Of a stretch of 15,896 nucleotides of DNA, positions 7,557 to 15,009 are shown in pieces. Numbering within the stretch: the first letter of the stretch is position 1; each line of letters starts with the position of its first letter. Made by a program: the position numbers and the translations under genes. Source of the DNA: JBCDBD01 sp039184335 (GTDB taxonomy: Bacteria > Bacteroidota > Bacteroidia > Flavobacteriales > Flavobacteriaceae); the NCBI GenBank assembly GCA_039184335.1, contig JBCDBD010000057.1, positions 1 to 15,896 of the forward strand, read 5' to 3'. The notes under the pieces are model-generated. The model saw nothing but the letters and a program-made list of their open reading frames with translations, ran no database searches and had not been told where the DNA came from.

Positions 7557-8540
7557 ATGTTGATAGACAATCACGGTAGAAAAATCGATTACCTCAGATT
7601 GGCAGTGACCGACCGCTGTAATTTGCGTTGCAATTACTGTATGCCGGCCGAAGGTATCAACTTTGCCAAGAATGACAGCTTGCTCACCATCGGAGAACTG
7701 TCTTCATTGGCATCGATCTTGGTCGAACAAGGTATTCGCAAAATTCGGATTACTGGAGGCGAACCGTTTGTCAGAAAAGATGTAATGCAACTCTTAAGAC
7801 ATCTGGCCACCTTAGATGAACTTAGCGACATTTCGGTGACCACCAATGCGACGCTTATAGGGCCATACATCGACGAGCTCAAGATATTGGGAATCAGAAA
7901 TATCAATGTAAGCCTTGATGCCATTAACCGTGACACTTTTGAACGCATTACACGCCGCGACCAATATGATACCGTCCACGGAAACTTGATTCGACTGATT
8001 TCTGAAGGGTTCAATGTGCGCATCAATTTCATTGTGCTTGAAGACCAAAATGAGCAGGACATCATTCCGATTTTGGCACTGATGAAACATTTTCCGGTTT
8101 CCGTACGGTTTCTTGAAGAAATGCCCTTCAATGGGGGAACCAAGGATTTTCAGACCATCAAGTGGACCTATAAGGCCATCTTGGCACATATTGGAGGTGC
8201 TTTTCCCCATTATAAAAAACTGAAATCTCCAAAGACCTCGACTTCTGTCAACTTTCAAATTGAAGGCCACCGAAGTACTTTTGGGGTCATTCCTTCGTTC
8301 AGCCGAACGTTTTGTGGTACTTGCAATCGGCTGCGCATTACCGCCAAGGGTGATGTGGTTACCTGTTTATACGGTAAGCCAAAAACCAATGTCAGGGACT
8401 TGATACGTAATGCAGGGGGCGAACCAAACATCAAGAGTGCGATTTTGGCCGCCATTGGTGCACGTGCCAAGACCGGATTTGAGGCACAACAGGAACACCA
8501 TACTGTTTTTAAAAATTCTATGACCTCTATTGGAGGGTGA
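7557..8540 (+). CDS. moaA: GTP 3',8-cyclase MoaA (radical SAM)
   Basis: The 327-residue protein has standard length. Its N-terminal radical-SAM cluster motif is Cys21-x3-Cys25-x2-Cys28 (CNLRCNYC), followed by ITGGEP for SAM binding. The C-terminal second 4Fe-4S cluster uses Cys253, Cys256 and Cys270 (CGTCNRLRITAKG...C). The chain ends SIGG, the conserved C-terminal Gly-Gly that enters the active site. It converts GTP to 3',8-cyclo-GTP, the first committed step of molybdenum cofactor synthesis, in the cytoplasm together with MoaC. MoaC is not in this window. The start is 11 bases after moaD and the stop is six bases before mobA, so it is clearly part of the operon. Confidence 0.96.
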   Translation: MLIDNHGRKIDYLRLAVTDRCNLRCNYCMPAEGINFAKNDSLLTIGELSSLASILVEQGIRKIRITGGEPFVRKDVMQLLRHLATLDELSDISVTTNATLIGPYIDELKILGIRNINVSLDAINRDTFERITRRDQYDTVHGNLIRLISEGFNVRINFIVLEDQNEQDIIPILALMKHFPVSVRFLEEMPFNGGTKDFQTIKWTYKAILAHIGGAFPHYKKLKSPKTSTSVNFQIEGHRSTFGVIPSFSRTFCGTCNRLRITAKGDVVTCLYGKPKTNVRDLIRNAGGEPNIKSAILAAIGARAKTGFEAQQEHHTVFKNSMTSIGG

Positions 8541-8546
8541 TGCCAT

Positions 8547-9143
8547 ATGAAAAATACACCAGAACTCTACGCGCTTATTCTTGCCGGTGGCAAGAGTACC
8601 CGCATGGGCACCGATAAAGGACTTTTGGAATATCATGGTATGCCACAGCGTGATTACCTCTATCGCATTGCCGAAACTGTTTGCCAAAAGAGCTTTCTGA
8701 GTGTCCGATCAGAGCAACAATCGAACATACCCCAGAGTTTTAACCTTATCGTTGATCAAGACGTACACAAAGGTCCCTTTAATGGCATGCTCAGTGCCCA
8801 TCAAAGATTCCCAGATGTAGCATGGTTGGTACTGGCATGCGATCTACCCTTATTGGATTCAGATGCCTTGAAGCTATTACAGTCCAACCGCAATCATCAT
8901 AAAATGGCTACGGCTTTCGCGACAAAACAGAGCGGGCTCCCAGAGCCCTTGATTGCGATATGGGAACCCCAAGGCCTTAAAAGTGCAGTAACGTACTTGA
9001 AAACGGCCCGTGGTTCTTGCCCGAGAAAATTTTTAATCAATTCCGACATCACCTTGGTACACCCAGCGCATGATGAAGTGCTCTATAATGCCAATTCGTT
9101 GGAGGAGCGTGATTTTGCCCATTCAAAACTTTCAAGAGCATGA
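8547..9143 (+). CDS. mobA: Molybdenum cofactor guanylyltransferase-like protein MobA
   Basis: The 198-residue nucleotidyltransferase has the N-terminal nucleotide-binding signature LILAGGKSTRMGTDKG (from residue 10) and the metal-binding CDLPLL segment around residues 98-103. The LAGG loop and the DLP motif are the forms typical of MobA, which uses GTP to make molybdopterin guanine dinucleotide. CTP-using MocA proteins have LAAG and DQP, as seen in the second nucleotidyltransferase at the end of this operon. The stop overlaps the start of the MoeB-like gene by four bases (ATGA). Because the enzyme of this operon belongs to a cytosine-dinucleotide family, MobA may serve other enzymes of the cell, or its nucleotide preference may differ from the motif. 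Confidence 0.88.
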   Translation: MKNTPELYALILAGGKSTRMGTDKGLLEYHGMPQRDYLYRIAETVCQKSFLSVRSEQQSNIPQSFNLIVDQDVHKGPFNGMLSAHQRFPDVAWLVLACDLPLLDSDALKLLQSNRNHHKMATAFATKQSGLPEPLIAIWEPQGLKSAVTYLKTARGSCPRKFLINSDITLVHPAHDEVLYNANSLEERDFAHSKLSRA

Positions 9144-10210
9144 TTCAAGATCGCTATAGCAGACAAACCAGCCTAGCTGGTTTTGGCGCAATTAAACAGG
9201 CAAAATTGGCAGAAGGTCGGATTTTGGTGGTCGGATTAGGTGGATTAGGGCTACCTGTTGTACAATACCTCAATGCCATGGGGGCAGGTACGATAGGCCT
9301 GGTCGATCAAGATGTTGTTGAATTGCACAATCTCCAACGACAGGTGCTTTACAACGAGCATGACATTGGCCGACAAAAATTGGACACGGTAGTGGAAAGG
9401 TTAAAGGCACAGAATTCAACCACTGGGCTTAAAGTCTTCGACACATTTTTAACAGTAGGGAATGCCTTGGAAATTATTTCAGGGTTTGATGTCGTGGTCG
9501 ATGCCACCGATAATTTTGCAACACGTTATTTGATCAATGATGCTTGTGTGATTCTTGACAAACCTTTTGTTTATGGGGCTTTACATGGATATGAAGGGCA
9601 AGTGAGCGTATTCAATTACCAAAATGGACCTACCTATCGCTGTCTTTTTCCTGATATGCCCAGTGAGAGCGAAATACCCAATTGTGACGAAAATGGTGTA
9701 TTGGGTGTGGTACCAGGTATTATTGGCACTTTACAGGCCTTTGAAACGGTCAAGGTACTGACCGGAATCGGCAATGTTCTATCCGGCACATTGCTATTGT
9801 ACAATGGCTTAGATCAAGCCACAAGAAGAATAAGCTTTAAAGCCAATCCAGAAAACAAAAAAATTTCACAGCTTTTGCATTCTTATGGCCATTCTGAATG
9901 TGTGGCCATAACCACGCTTAGTGCAGAACAGTTTCGCTCCATTCACACAGAAAACCATGATATACAGCTGATTGACGTGAGAAGTCCAGAAGAGTATGCA
10001 CCCTATCATTTAGATAGGGCCATCAATATTCCCTTACCACAACTCGATGGGGCGTTGGACCAATTGGATTTCGAAAAACCTTTGTATTTGATCTGCCAAT
10101 CAGGAAAACGCAGTGCGATTGCACTAAGAAAAATCAAAGAACGGTATCCTGACGCTCCATGTTACCATATTTCAGGGGGTGTCAACAAAATGATGGCACT
10201 ATGTCGGTAG
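9140..10210 (+). CDS. moeB: MoeB/ThiF-type adenylyltransferase fused to a rhodanese domain
   Basis: The 356-residue protein has an E1-like domain at about residues 1-245 and a rhodanese domain at about 265-355. E1 features are the SRQTSLAGFG start, the nucleotide-binding GLGGLG at 32-37, the DVVELHNLQRQ strand, VDATDNFATRYLIND, and Cys182 in NCDENGVLGVVPG. The rhodanese part has LIDVRSPEEY and the active-site loop CQSGKRS with Cys319. This architecture (MoeZ/MoeBR type) adenylates the C-terminal Gly of MoaD and supplies the sulfur for its thiocarboxylate. The zinc-binding Cys pairs of classical MoeB are absent: the first is reduced to TYRC, and no Cys pair follows in NPENKKIS. ThiS or another sulfur carrier could also be a client, but the location points to MoaD. 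Confidence 0.9.
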   Translation: MIQDRYSRQTSLAGFGAIKQAKLAEGRILVVGLGGLGLPVVQYLNAMGAGTIGLVDQDVVELHNLQRQVLYNEHDIGRQKLDTVVERLKAQNSTTGLKVFDTFLTVGNALEIISGFDVVVDATDNFATRYLINDACVILDKPFVYGALHGYEGQVSVFNYQNGPTYRCLFPDMPSESEIPNCDENGVLGVVPGIIGTLQAFETVKVLTGIGNVLSGTLLLYNGLDQATRRISFKANPENKKISQLLHSYGHSECVAITTLSAEQFRSIHTENHDIQLIDVRSPEEYAPYHLDRAINIPLPQLDGALDQLDFEKPLYLICQSGKRSAIALRKIKERYPDAPCYHISGGVNKMMALCR

Positions 10211-10983
10211 TTTCATTGGAGCTCCTCATTCTCATTATTGTCTTTTTTGGAATTGCACTCTTATATGCATCGGTCGGTTTTGGTGGCGGCTCAAGCTATT
10301 TGGCCATTCTCACCTTGGTGTTCACCAGCTTTTTTGTCATTCGAAGTACTGCATTGCTCTGTAACCTAACCGTGGTCACCAGTAGTTGTTACCTTTTTTA
10401 TAAAAAGGGACATCTGCACCTAAAAAAGTTTTTGCCCTTTGTGGTGACCAGTGTTCCCATGGCGTTTTGGGGTGCTTCCTTTCGATTGGAGGAAACGGTC
10501 TTTTTCATTATCCTTGGAATCAGCCTGATCATATCGGCAATTACCTTGATCGTTCAGACCTTATCGTTGAGACCAAACTATAGTTGTCAACAGTATCCTC
10601 CCTGTAGCTCGTATCTTTTGGGTGCAGGTATCGGACTGCTTTCAGGTTTGGTCGGTATTGGTGGGGGAATTTTCTTGGCACCCGTACTCCACTATATGAA
10701 ATGGGACAAGCCCATCGTCATTGCTGCGCTTGCCAGTTTTTTTATCGGGGTCAATTCAATTTCTGGCATTGCTGGATTGGTCACCAGCCATACTTTTCAA
10801 TGGCATGGACCAGAAATTGTAGGACTACTTCTTGCCGTTTTAATTGGAGGGTATGTAGGAGTACGTATTAGCCTTACCCGGCTCTCTGCTAAAGGCATTC
10901 GTCTGATTACAGCAGTTTTGGTATTACTTGTAGGTGTTCGGGTGTTGGTGCACAACGGTTTTCAAATCAAGCTATTTTTATGA
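10201..10983 (+). CDS. TauE/SafE-family membrane permease
   Basis: Starting from the ATG at 10201 (10 bases of overlap with the previous gene), the protein has 260 residues; an earlier ATG at 10159 would add 14 non-hydrophobic residues and is not favoured. It consists of about eight hydrophobic segments in two related halves, each with a glycine-rich signature: YASVGFGGGSSY near residue 22 and SGLVGIGGGIFLAP near residue 150. This is the TauE/SafE fold, whose members are anion permeases in the inner membrane, mostly linked to sulfite, sulfonates or sulfur oxyanions. Placement between moeB-rhodanese and moeA, with four-base overlap to moeA, ties it to cofactor synthesis. It may export a sulfur by-product or move an oxyanion such as molybdate, but nothing in the sequence decides this. 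Confidence 0.85.
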   Translation: MSVVSLELLILIIVFFGIALLYASVGFGGGSSYLAILTLVFTSFFVIRSTALLCNLTVVTSSCYLFYKKGHLHLKKFLPFVVTSVPMAFWGASFRLEETVFFIILGISLIISAITLIVQTLSLRPNYSCQQYPPCSSYLLGAGIGLLSGLVGIGGGIFLAPVLHYMKWDKPIVIAALASFFIGVNSISGIAGLVTSHTFQWHGPEIVGLLLAVLIGGYVGVRISLTRLSAKGIRLITAVLVLLVGVRVLVHNGFQIKLFL

Positions 10984-12176
10984 TTTCATTTGAGGCAGCA
11001 TATCAATTGGTACTGGACCACAGCAATGATTATGGAACAGAGCATGTATCCTTATCCGAATCCACGGGCAGGGTATTGGCCGCACCTATTTTGGCGGATC
11101 GTGACTTCCCTCCCTTTGACCGGGCAACCAAAGATGGTATTGCCCTCAGCTACAGCGCTGTATTGGAGGGGATTACCCACTTTAAGATACAGGGCATCAT
11201 CGCTGCGGGAACAGCTAAAACAAGTTTGGACGATAGGTATGGGTGCATGGAGATCATGACCGGTGCCATTGTGCCGCAAGGGGCCGATACTGTGGTCATG
11301 TATGAAGACATCATCATTGAAAACGGCGTTGCCATGCTTCAAAAGCCGCCAAAACAGGCTCAAAATATTCATGAAAAAGGAAGCGATGAAACTAAGGCAG
11401 GCGTGGTGCTTCAAGCTGACATCAAAATTTCCGCTGCTGAAATCGGTGTCTTGGCATCAGTAGGTAAAGCACAAGTGCCGGTCAAACGCCTACCCAAAAT
11501 AACCGTAGTATCTTCAGGCAATGAATTGGTCAATGTCAACCAGCAGCCATTGCCCCATCAAATTCGAAGGTCAAACAGTTATGCACTGCAGTCTTTGTTG
11601 TTCACTGAAAATATCAAGGCAGCACTTATCCATTTTCAAGATGATCAGCAAGAAATTGTTACCGCTTTATCAGATTTGATGTCAAAAACAGATGTCTTAT
11701 TGATCAGTGGGGGCGTATCTAAGGGAAAATTTGACTTTTTGCCTGAAGCACTTGCCAATCTTGGTGTAAAAAAAGTATTCCATGGGGTACGGCAACGACC
11801 AGGAAAACCTTTTTGGTTCGGCAAACATGAGACGACAAATACGGTAGTCTTTTCTTTCCCCGGCAATCCCGTTTCCACCTTTGCGAATTACCATATCTAT
11901 TTCAAACCATGGTTGAACAGATCATCGGGTATGCCCATTCCAAAAATTGATGTACATTTAAACGAGACCATTTCCAATGGTACAGATTTGACACGGTTTA
12001 TCAGGGCCAAAATCCATATAACAGATGGGTTTATCAAGGCAAATATCGTGCATGGAAATGGTTCTGGAGATTTGACAAGTTTGGCCAAATCTGACGGTTT
12101 CATTCAGTTGGCACCCAAGAAAACATATACGGTAGGGGAACAGGTGCCTTTCATTCCAACAAGAACCGGCTATTGA
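10980..12176 (+). CDS. moeA: Molybdopterin molybdenumtransferase MoeA
   Basis: The 398-residue protein has the usual length. It shows the MoeA order of motifs: PPFDRATKDGIALS near the N-terminus (typical PxFDxSxMDGyA), MTGAIVPQGADTVVMYED, VSSGNELV, SGGVSKGKFD at about 243, RPGKPFWFG at 273, and FPGNPVSTFANY, followed by the small C-terminal beta domain. MoeA catalyses insertion of molybdate into adenylylated molybdopterin. The separate adenylating enzyme (MogA/MoaB) is not in the window. The start overlaps the permease gene by four bases and the stop overlaps the xdhC start by one base, so expression is probably translationally coupled. The conserved Met-Asp-Gly of the first motif reads Lys-Asp-Gly here, a minor departure. 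Confidence 0.94.
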   Translation: MISFEAAYQLVLDHSNDYGTEHVSLSESTGRVLAAPILADRDFPPFDRATKDGIALSYSAVLEGITHFKIQGIIAAGTAKTSLDDRYGCMEIMTGAIVPQGADTVVMYEDIIIENGVAMLQKPPKQAQNIHEKGSDETKAGVVLQADIKISAAEIGVLASVGKAQVPVKRLPKITVVSSGNELVNVNQQPLPHQIRRSNSYALQSLLFTENIKAALIHFQDDQQEIVTALSDLMSKTDVLLISGGVSKGKFDFLPEALANLGVKKVFHGVRQRPGKPFWFGKHETTNTVVFSFPGNPVSTFANYHIYFKPWLNRSSGMPIPKIDVHLNETISNGTDLTRFIRAKIHITDGFIKANIVHGNGSGDLTSLAKSDGFIQLAPKKTYTVGEQVPFIPTRTGY

Positions 12177-13186
12177 TGACACACGAGTTAAAAAAGATCA
12201 TACAACGGTACCAAAAAAAAACAATGGAAACGACAAGGGCCGTACTGGCAACAGTAGTCGCCCTGGACGGATCTTCTTATAGAAGGCCCGGCGTACGTAT
12301 GCTGATTTTTGAAAATGGCCAGCGTATCGGTGCAGTAAGCGGTGGCTGTGTTGAAAAAGAAGTGGTCAGACAAACTGAAAGCGTGTTCGCTACAGGAATA
12401 CCAAAGGTCATGACCTATGACGGCAGGTTCCGTTTGGGCTGTGAGGGTATATTGTACATCTTGTTGGAACCCTTTGCTCCCGACAACACATTTCTTACGC
12501 TATTTTGGGACACTATCAAATCAAGAAACCCTTTCAAGATAACTGCCACTTACCAAAAAATACATGGGGAAAATGGTGCCTATGGTTCCATTTTCCACTT
12601 CAAGAACTCGGCACTGCCGGTTCGACCGACATGGAGTCCTACAAATTCAGGTTTAGCAGTTTTTGGGCAATACCTACAACCCTGTTTCAAATTGCTGGTT
12701 ATCGGAGCAGAACATGATGCAGTGCAATTGTGTTCCTATGCGGCCATGACCGGATGGGAGGTGACCATAGTAGCCGATCCGAAAGAAGAAAAAGAACATG
12801 CTGATTTTCCGGGGGCAGATGGTTTTATCAACGCAGCCCCAGAAACAATACAATTTGGATTGGACAACCAAACCGCAGTGGTATTGATGACACATAGCTA
12901 TGTGAAAGACTTAAACTATTTGCTGGCCTTGAAAAACCAAAAAGCCGCTTATTTCGGACTGTTGGGACCGGCCAGAAGAAGGGAAAAACTGTTCGATGCC
13001 CTTTTAGAAGAACATCCTGAAGTAACAGAAGAATTTATTTCGGGCATTCACGGGCCGGCCGGAATCGATGTCGGGGCAGAGACCCCACAAGAAATAGCCA
13101 TTTCGATACTGGCCGAGATACTTTCGGTAATCCATAATAAGGAGACCATAAGCCTAAAAGATAAACTGGGCGCCATTCATGGATAA
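12176..13186 (+). CDS. xdhC: XdhC/CoxI-family molybdenum cofactor chaperone
   Basis: Using the ATG at 12176 the protein has 336 residues (a TTG one codon earlier is also open). The N-terminal XdhC/CoxI domain spans about residues 15-90 and shows LATVVALDGSSYRRPGVRML and AVSGGCVEKEVV with its conserved Cys. The C-terminal Rossmann-like domain (about 175-310) shows LLVIGAEHDAVQLCSYAAMTG, VVLMTHSY and YFGLLGPARRR. XdhC proteins bind the finished cofactor, promote replacement of an oxo ligand by sulfur, and deliver it to xanthine-oxidase-family apoenzymes. The obvious client is the molybdopterin-binding subunit at the head of this operon. Coupling to moeA is by stop-start overlap, and the end overlaps mocA by eight bases. 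Confidence 0.92.
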   Translation: MTHELKKIIQRYQKKTMETTRAVLATVVALDGSSYRRPGVRMLIFENGQRIGAVSGGCVEKEVVRQTESVFATGIPKVMTYDGRFRLGCEGILYILLEPFAPDNTFLTLFWDTIKSRNPFKITATYQKIHGENGAYGSIFHFKNSALPVRPTWSPTNSGLAVFGQYLQPCFKLLVIGAEHDAVQLCSYAAMTGWEVTIVADPKEEKEHADFPGADGFINAAPETIQFGLDNQTAVVLMTHSYVKDLNYLLALKNQKAAYFGLLGPARRREKLFDALLEEHPEVTEEFISGIHGPAGIDVGAETPQEIAISILAEILSVIHNKETISLKDKLGAIHG

Positions 13187-13808
13187 TTCCCTTGACCGAT
13201 CGAAAATCGTTGCGCTGATCTTGGCAGCTGGGGCTTCGACCCGTATGCCAGAACAATGCAAGCAGTTACTGCCCTGGAAAGAAACTACCCTTTTGGGCAA
13301 TGCCATAAAAGAAGCCCATAAGACTACAAGGTCGGTCTATGTGGTGCTGGGAGCCAACGCCCAGAAAATTAAGGCGACGATACCCAGCGACACCCAAATT
13401 TTGGTCAACCAAAATTGGCAACGGGGTATTGGTAGTTCCATCGCTTTTGGAGCCAGTCATATCATGCAGAACAATACGCATATTTCAGGGCTTTTGATCA
13501 TGCTCGCTGACCAGCCCCTGATCGATGCAGAATATTTAAAAACGATTGTCACTGACTTTGAAAGAGCTAAAGCTCGCATCGTAGCCACAGCATATGGTAA
13601 AAAATCTGGGGTGCCAGCTATTTTTCATCACCTACTGTTGCAAGAACTATCACAATTGGAAAACGATTTCGGGGCTAAGAACATCATCAAAGACCATCAA
13701 CAACAAACACTTATAATTTCGGCAAACGGAAAGGAAATCGATATTGATACCCCCAAGACCTATTATGAATTACTGCAGCACTATCCCATTGTCCATAAAA
13801 AAAATTGA
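13179..13808 (+). CDS. mocA: MocA-type molybdopterin nucleotidyltransferase
   Basis: The 209-residue protein has the signature LILAAGASTRM (residues 13-23) followed by KQLLPW, and ADQPLI at 110-115. The LAAG loop and the DQP motif are those of CTP-using MocA, which makes molybdopterin cytosine dinucleotide, the cofactor of the IorAB and CoxLMS type enzymes. This fits the molybdo-hydroxylase encoded at the start of the operon. It overlaps xdhC by eight bases and is the last gene of the operon, followed by a 154-base gap. A general NTP-transferase role is the alternative, but the context makes MocA much more likely. Confidence 0.9.
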   Translation: MDNSLDRSKIVALILAAGASTRMPEQCKQLLPWKETTLLGNAIKEAHKTTRSVYVVLGANAQKIKATIPSDTQILVNQNWQRGIGSSIAFGASHIMQNNTHISGLLIMLADQPLIDAEYLKTIVTDFERAKARIVATAYGKKSGVPAIFHHLLLQELSQLENDFGAKNIIKDHQQQTLIISANGKEIDIDTPKTYYELLQHYPIVHKKN

Positions 13809-13851
13809 TTGATCACAATCTCCATTTGTATGGGTACTGTACATTTGGGCA

Positions 13852-13863
13852 AAAATCGATTTT
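13852..13863. repeat. Perfect 12-base palindrome AAAATCGATTTT
   Basis: This lies in the 154-base gap between mocA and the dienelactone-hydrolase gene, 100 bases before the latter's start. It could bind a dimeric regulator, but AT-rich palindromes of this size also arise by chance. No terminator with a clear stem and T-run is visible in this gap for the molybdenum operon. Confidence 0.25.
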
Positions 13864-13910
13864 GTGGCCATACCTGATGTATAAAACCAACAACAAGAAC
13901 ATCTTTTGGC

Positions 13911-13925
13911 ATGGTTGTATACCAT
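13911..13925. promoter_or_regulatory. Inverted repeat ATGGT-tgtat-ACCAT upstream of the dienelactone-hydrolase gene
   Basis: A perfect five-base inverted repeat with a five-base spacer, 38 bases before the start codon. It contains the core GTATAC at 13917-13922, the same core as the 14-base palindrome upstream of the GntR regulator gene at 15658-15671. It sits between a TTTTGG (13904-13909) and a TATGCTTA (13930-13937) that loosely resemble the Bacteroidota -33 and -7 promoter elements, so it would be well placed for a repressor. The promoter match is partial and the operator role is inferred. Confidence 0.35.
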
Positions 13926-13962
13926 CGAATATGCTTAAATTTATAACGTAAAAACAAGAATC

Positions 13963-14802
13963 ATGAAAAATGCCATTCTAGGATTGATTTCCGTAATGCT
14001 ATTGACCATAAGCTGTGTTGAAAAAGAAAAGAAAAAAGAAGCCACTGAAGCCATGGCAAAAGAAGTCGTAAATGAAATCATGGTCAAAGGGCAAGAAGTA
14101 ACCTATATGGTAGACAGCCTTTCGATGAACGGTTATATTGCCTTTGATGAAAATAAGACCGCAAAAAGACCTGGTATTGTGGTCGTACATGAATGGTGGG
14201 GGCACAACGACTATACCCGAACGCGTGCAAACATGTTGGCCGAACTGGGGTATACCGCCATAGCGGTAGACATGTATGGTGACGGAAAAGTGGCAGAACA
14301 CCCCGAAGATGCCGGAAAATTTTCAGGCATGGTCATGTCGAACATCGATATGGCCAAGGCAAGGTTCAATGCCGCTTTGGCGCAATTAAGGGCCCACCCA
14401 TCCGTCGATCCCGAAAAAATTGCGGCCATAGGTTATTGTTTTGGGGGCAGTGTCGTATTGACCATGGCCAATGCAGGAATGGATTTGGATGTCGTAGCGG
14501 CATTCCACAGTGGGGTAGCGCTGCCCATAATGCCCACAGAAGATTTGAAAGCCAAGGTATTGGTATGCAATGGGGCCGCCGACCCATTTATTCCCAAAGC
14601 ATCCATAACAGCATTCAAAAAGGCGATGGACAGCGTAGGTGCAGCTTATACATACATTGCTTATGAAGATGCCGTTCATGCCTTTACCAGCAAAGGGGCA
14701 GATTCGTTGGGCAAAAAATTCAACCTGCCCTTGGCCTATCAAGAAAAGGCTGATACTGCTTCTTGGCAAGAACTTCAGCAACTCTTGAAGAACGTTTTTT
14801 AA
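13963..14802 (+). CDS. Dienelactone-hydrolase-family lipoprotein
   Basis: The 279-residue protein has a lipoprotein signal peptide (lipobox LTISC, Cys18) and a charged Lys/Glu linker. An alpha/beta-hydrolase domain of the dienelactone hydrolase family follows. Visible motifs are VVVHEWWGHND with the conserved Glu, AVDMYGDGK, the nucleophile elbow IGYCFGGS with Cys159, the Asp of NGAADPF and the His of DAVHAFTS, which complete a Cys-Asp-His triad. The fold cleaves esters or lactones. The cytoplasmic relatives act in chloro-aromatic breakdown, but for the lipoprotein versions common in Bacteroidota the substrate is unknown. It lies 154 bases after the molybdenum operon with its own leader region, so it is probably a separate transcription unit, and it is followed by an intrinsic terminator. 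Confidence 0.9.
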   Translation: MKNAILGLISVMLLTISCVEKEKKKEATEAMAKEVVNEIMVKGQEVTYMVDSLSMNGYIAFDENKTAKRPGIVVVHEWWGHNDYTRTRANMLAELGYTAIAVDMYGDGKVAEHPEDAGKFSGMVMSNIDMAKARFNAALAQLRAHPSVDPEKIAAIGYCFGGSVVLTMANAGMDLDVVAAFHSGVALPIMPTEDLKAKVLVCNGAADPFIPKASITAFKKAMDSVGAAYTYIAYEDAVHAFTSKGADSLGKKFNLPLAYQEKADTASWQELQQLLKNVF

Positions 14803-14829
14803 GAGGTAGTTTTTGGTTTCGCACCAGAA

Positions 14830-14855
14830 TTGCCAGCTAGTTTGGCAAGTTTTTT
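14830..14855 (+). terminator. Intrinsic terminator after the dienelactone-hydrolase gene
   Basis: TTGCCA (14830-14835) and TGGCAA (14843-14848) form a six-base stem with a seven-base loop. A G and then six T residues follow. It begins 28 bases after the stop codon at 14802, which fits a Rho-independent terminator reading rightward. Confidence 0.6.
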
Positions 14856-14989
14856 AATTTCAATTGGGTCGATCGTTCCGATTCGTTGGAATGCAAATCT
14901 TGAAAAATACCGCAGGAAACCTGTTTTTTGTGCAATGAAGGTTTCTGTTTCTTGGCAACGGCAGCAATGTAGGGGTTCAAGAACTTCAT
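14837..14989 (-). other. Possible small gene downstream of the GntR regulator (uncertain, may be frameshifted)
   Basis: On the minus strand an ATG at 14989, about 20 bases after the regulator's stop, opens a 50-residue frame (MKFLNPYIAAVAKKQKPSLH...) that ends at 14837 inside the terminator hairpin of the facing gene. An overlapping second frame (14799-14996) reads more like protein in its second half (KTGFLRYFSRFAFQRIG...DPIEIKKLAKLAG). The two frames meet at a run of six A residues (minus strand), where a one-base change would join them into a basic protein of about 60 residues. I do not recognise either frame. It could also be non-coding. Confidence 0.25.
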
Positions 14990-15009
14990 ATTGCATATAA
15001 AATTACAAC

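Noticed and set aside
10159..10200. Longer start for the TauE/SafE permease
   Set aside because: The added 14 residues are polar and lie in the frame-shadow of the rhodanese coding end; ATG 10201 puts the first membrane segment at the N-terminus.
11052..11414. Minus-strand open frame of 120 codons opposite moeA
   Set aside because: Antisense shadow of a well-conserved gene; composition is rich in Cys and His with no motif or leader.
13801..13822. ATTG...CAAT around TGATCA after mocA as the operon terminator
   Set aside because: Short AT-rich stem, T-run missing; no convincing terminator for the operon was found.
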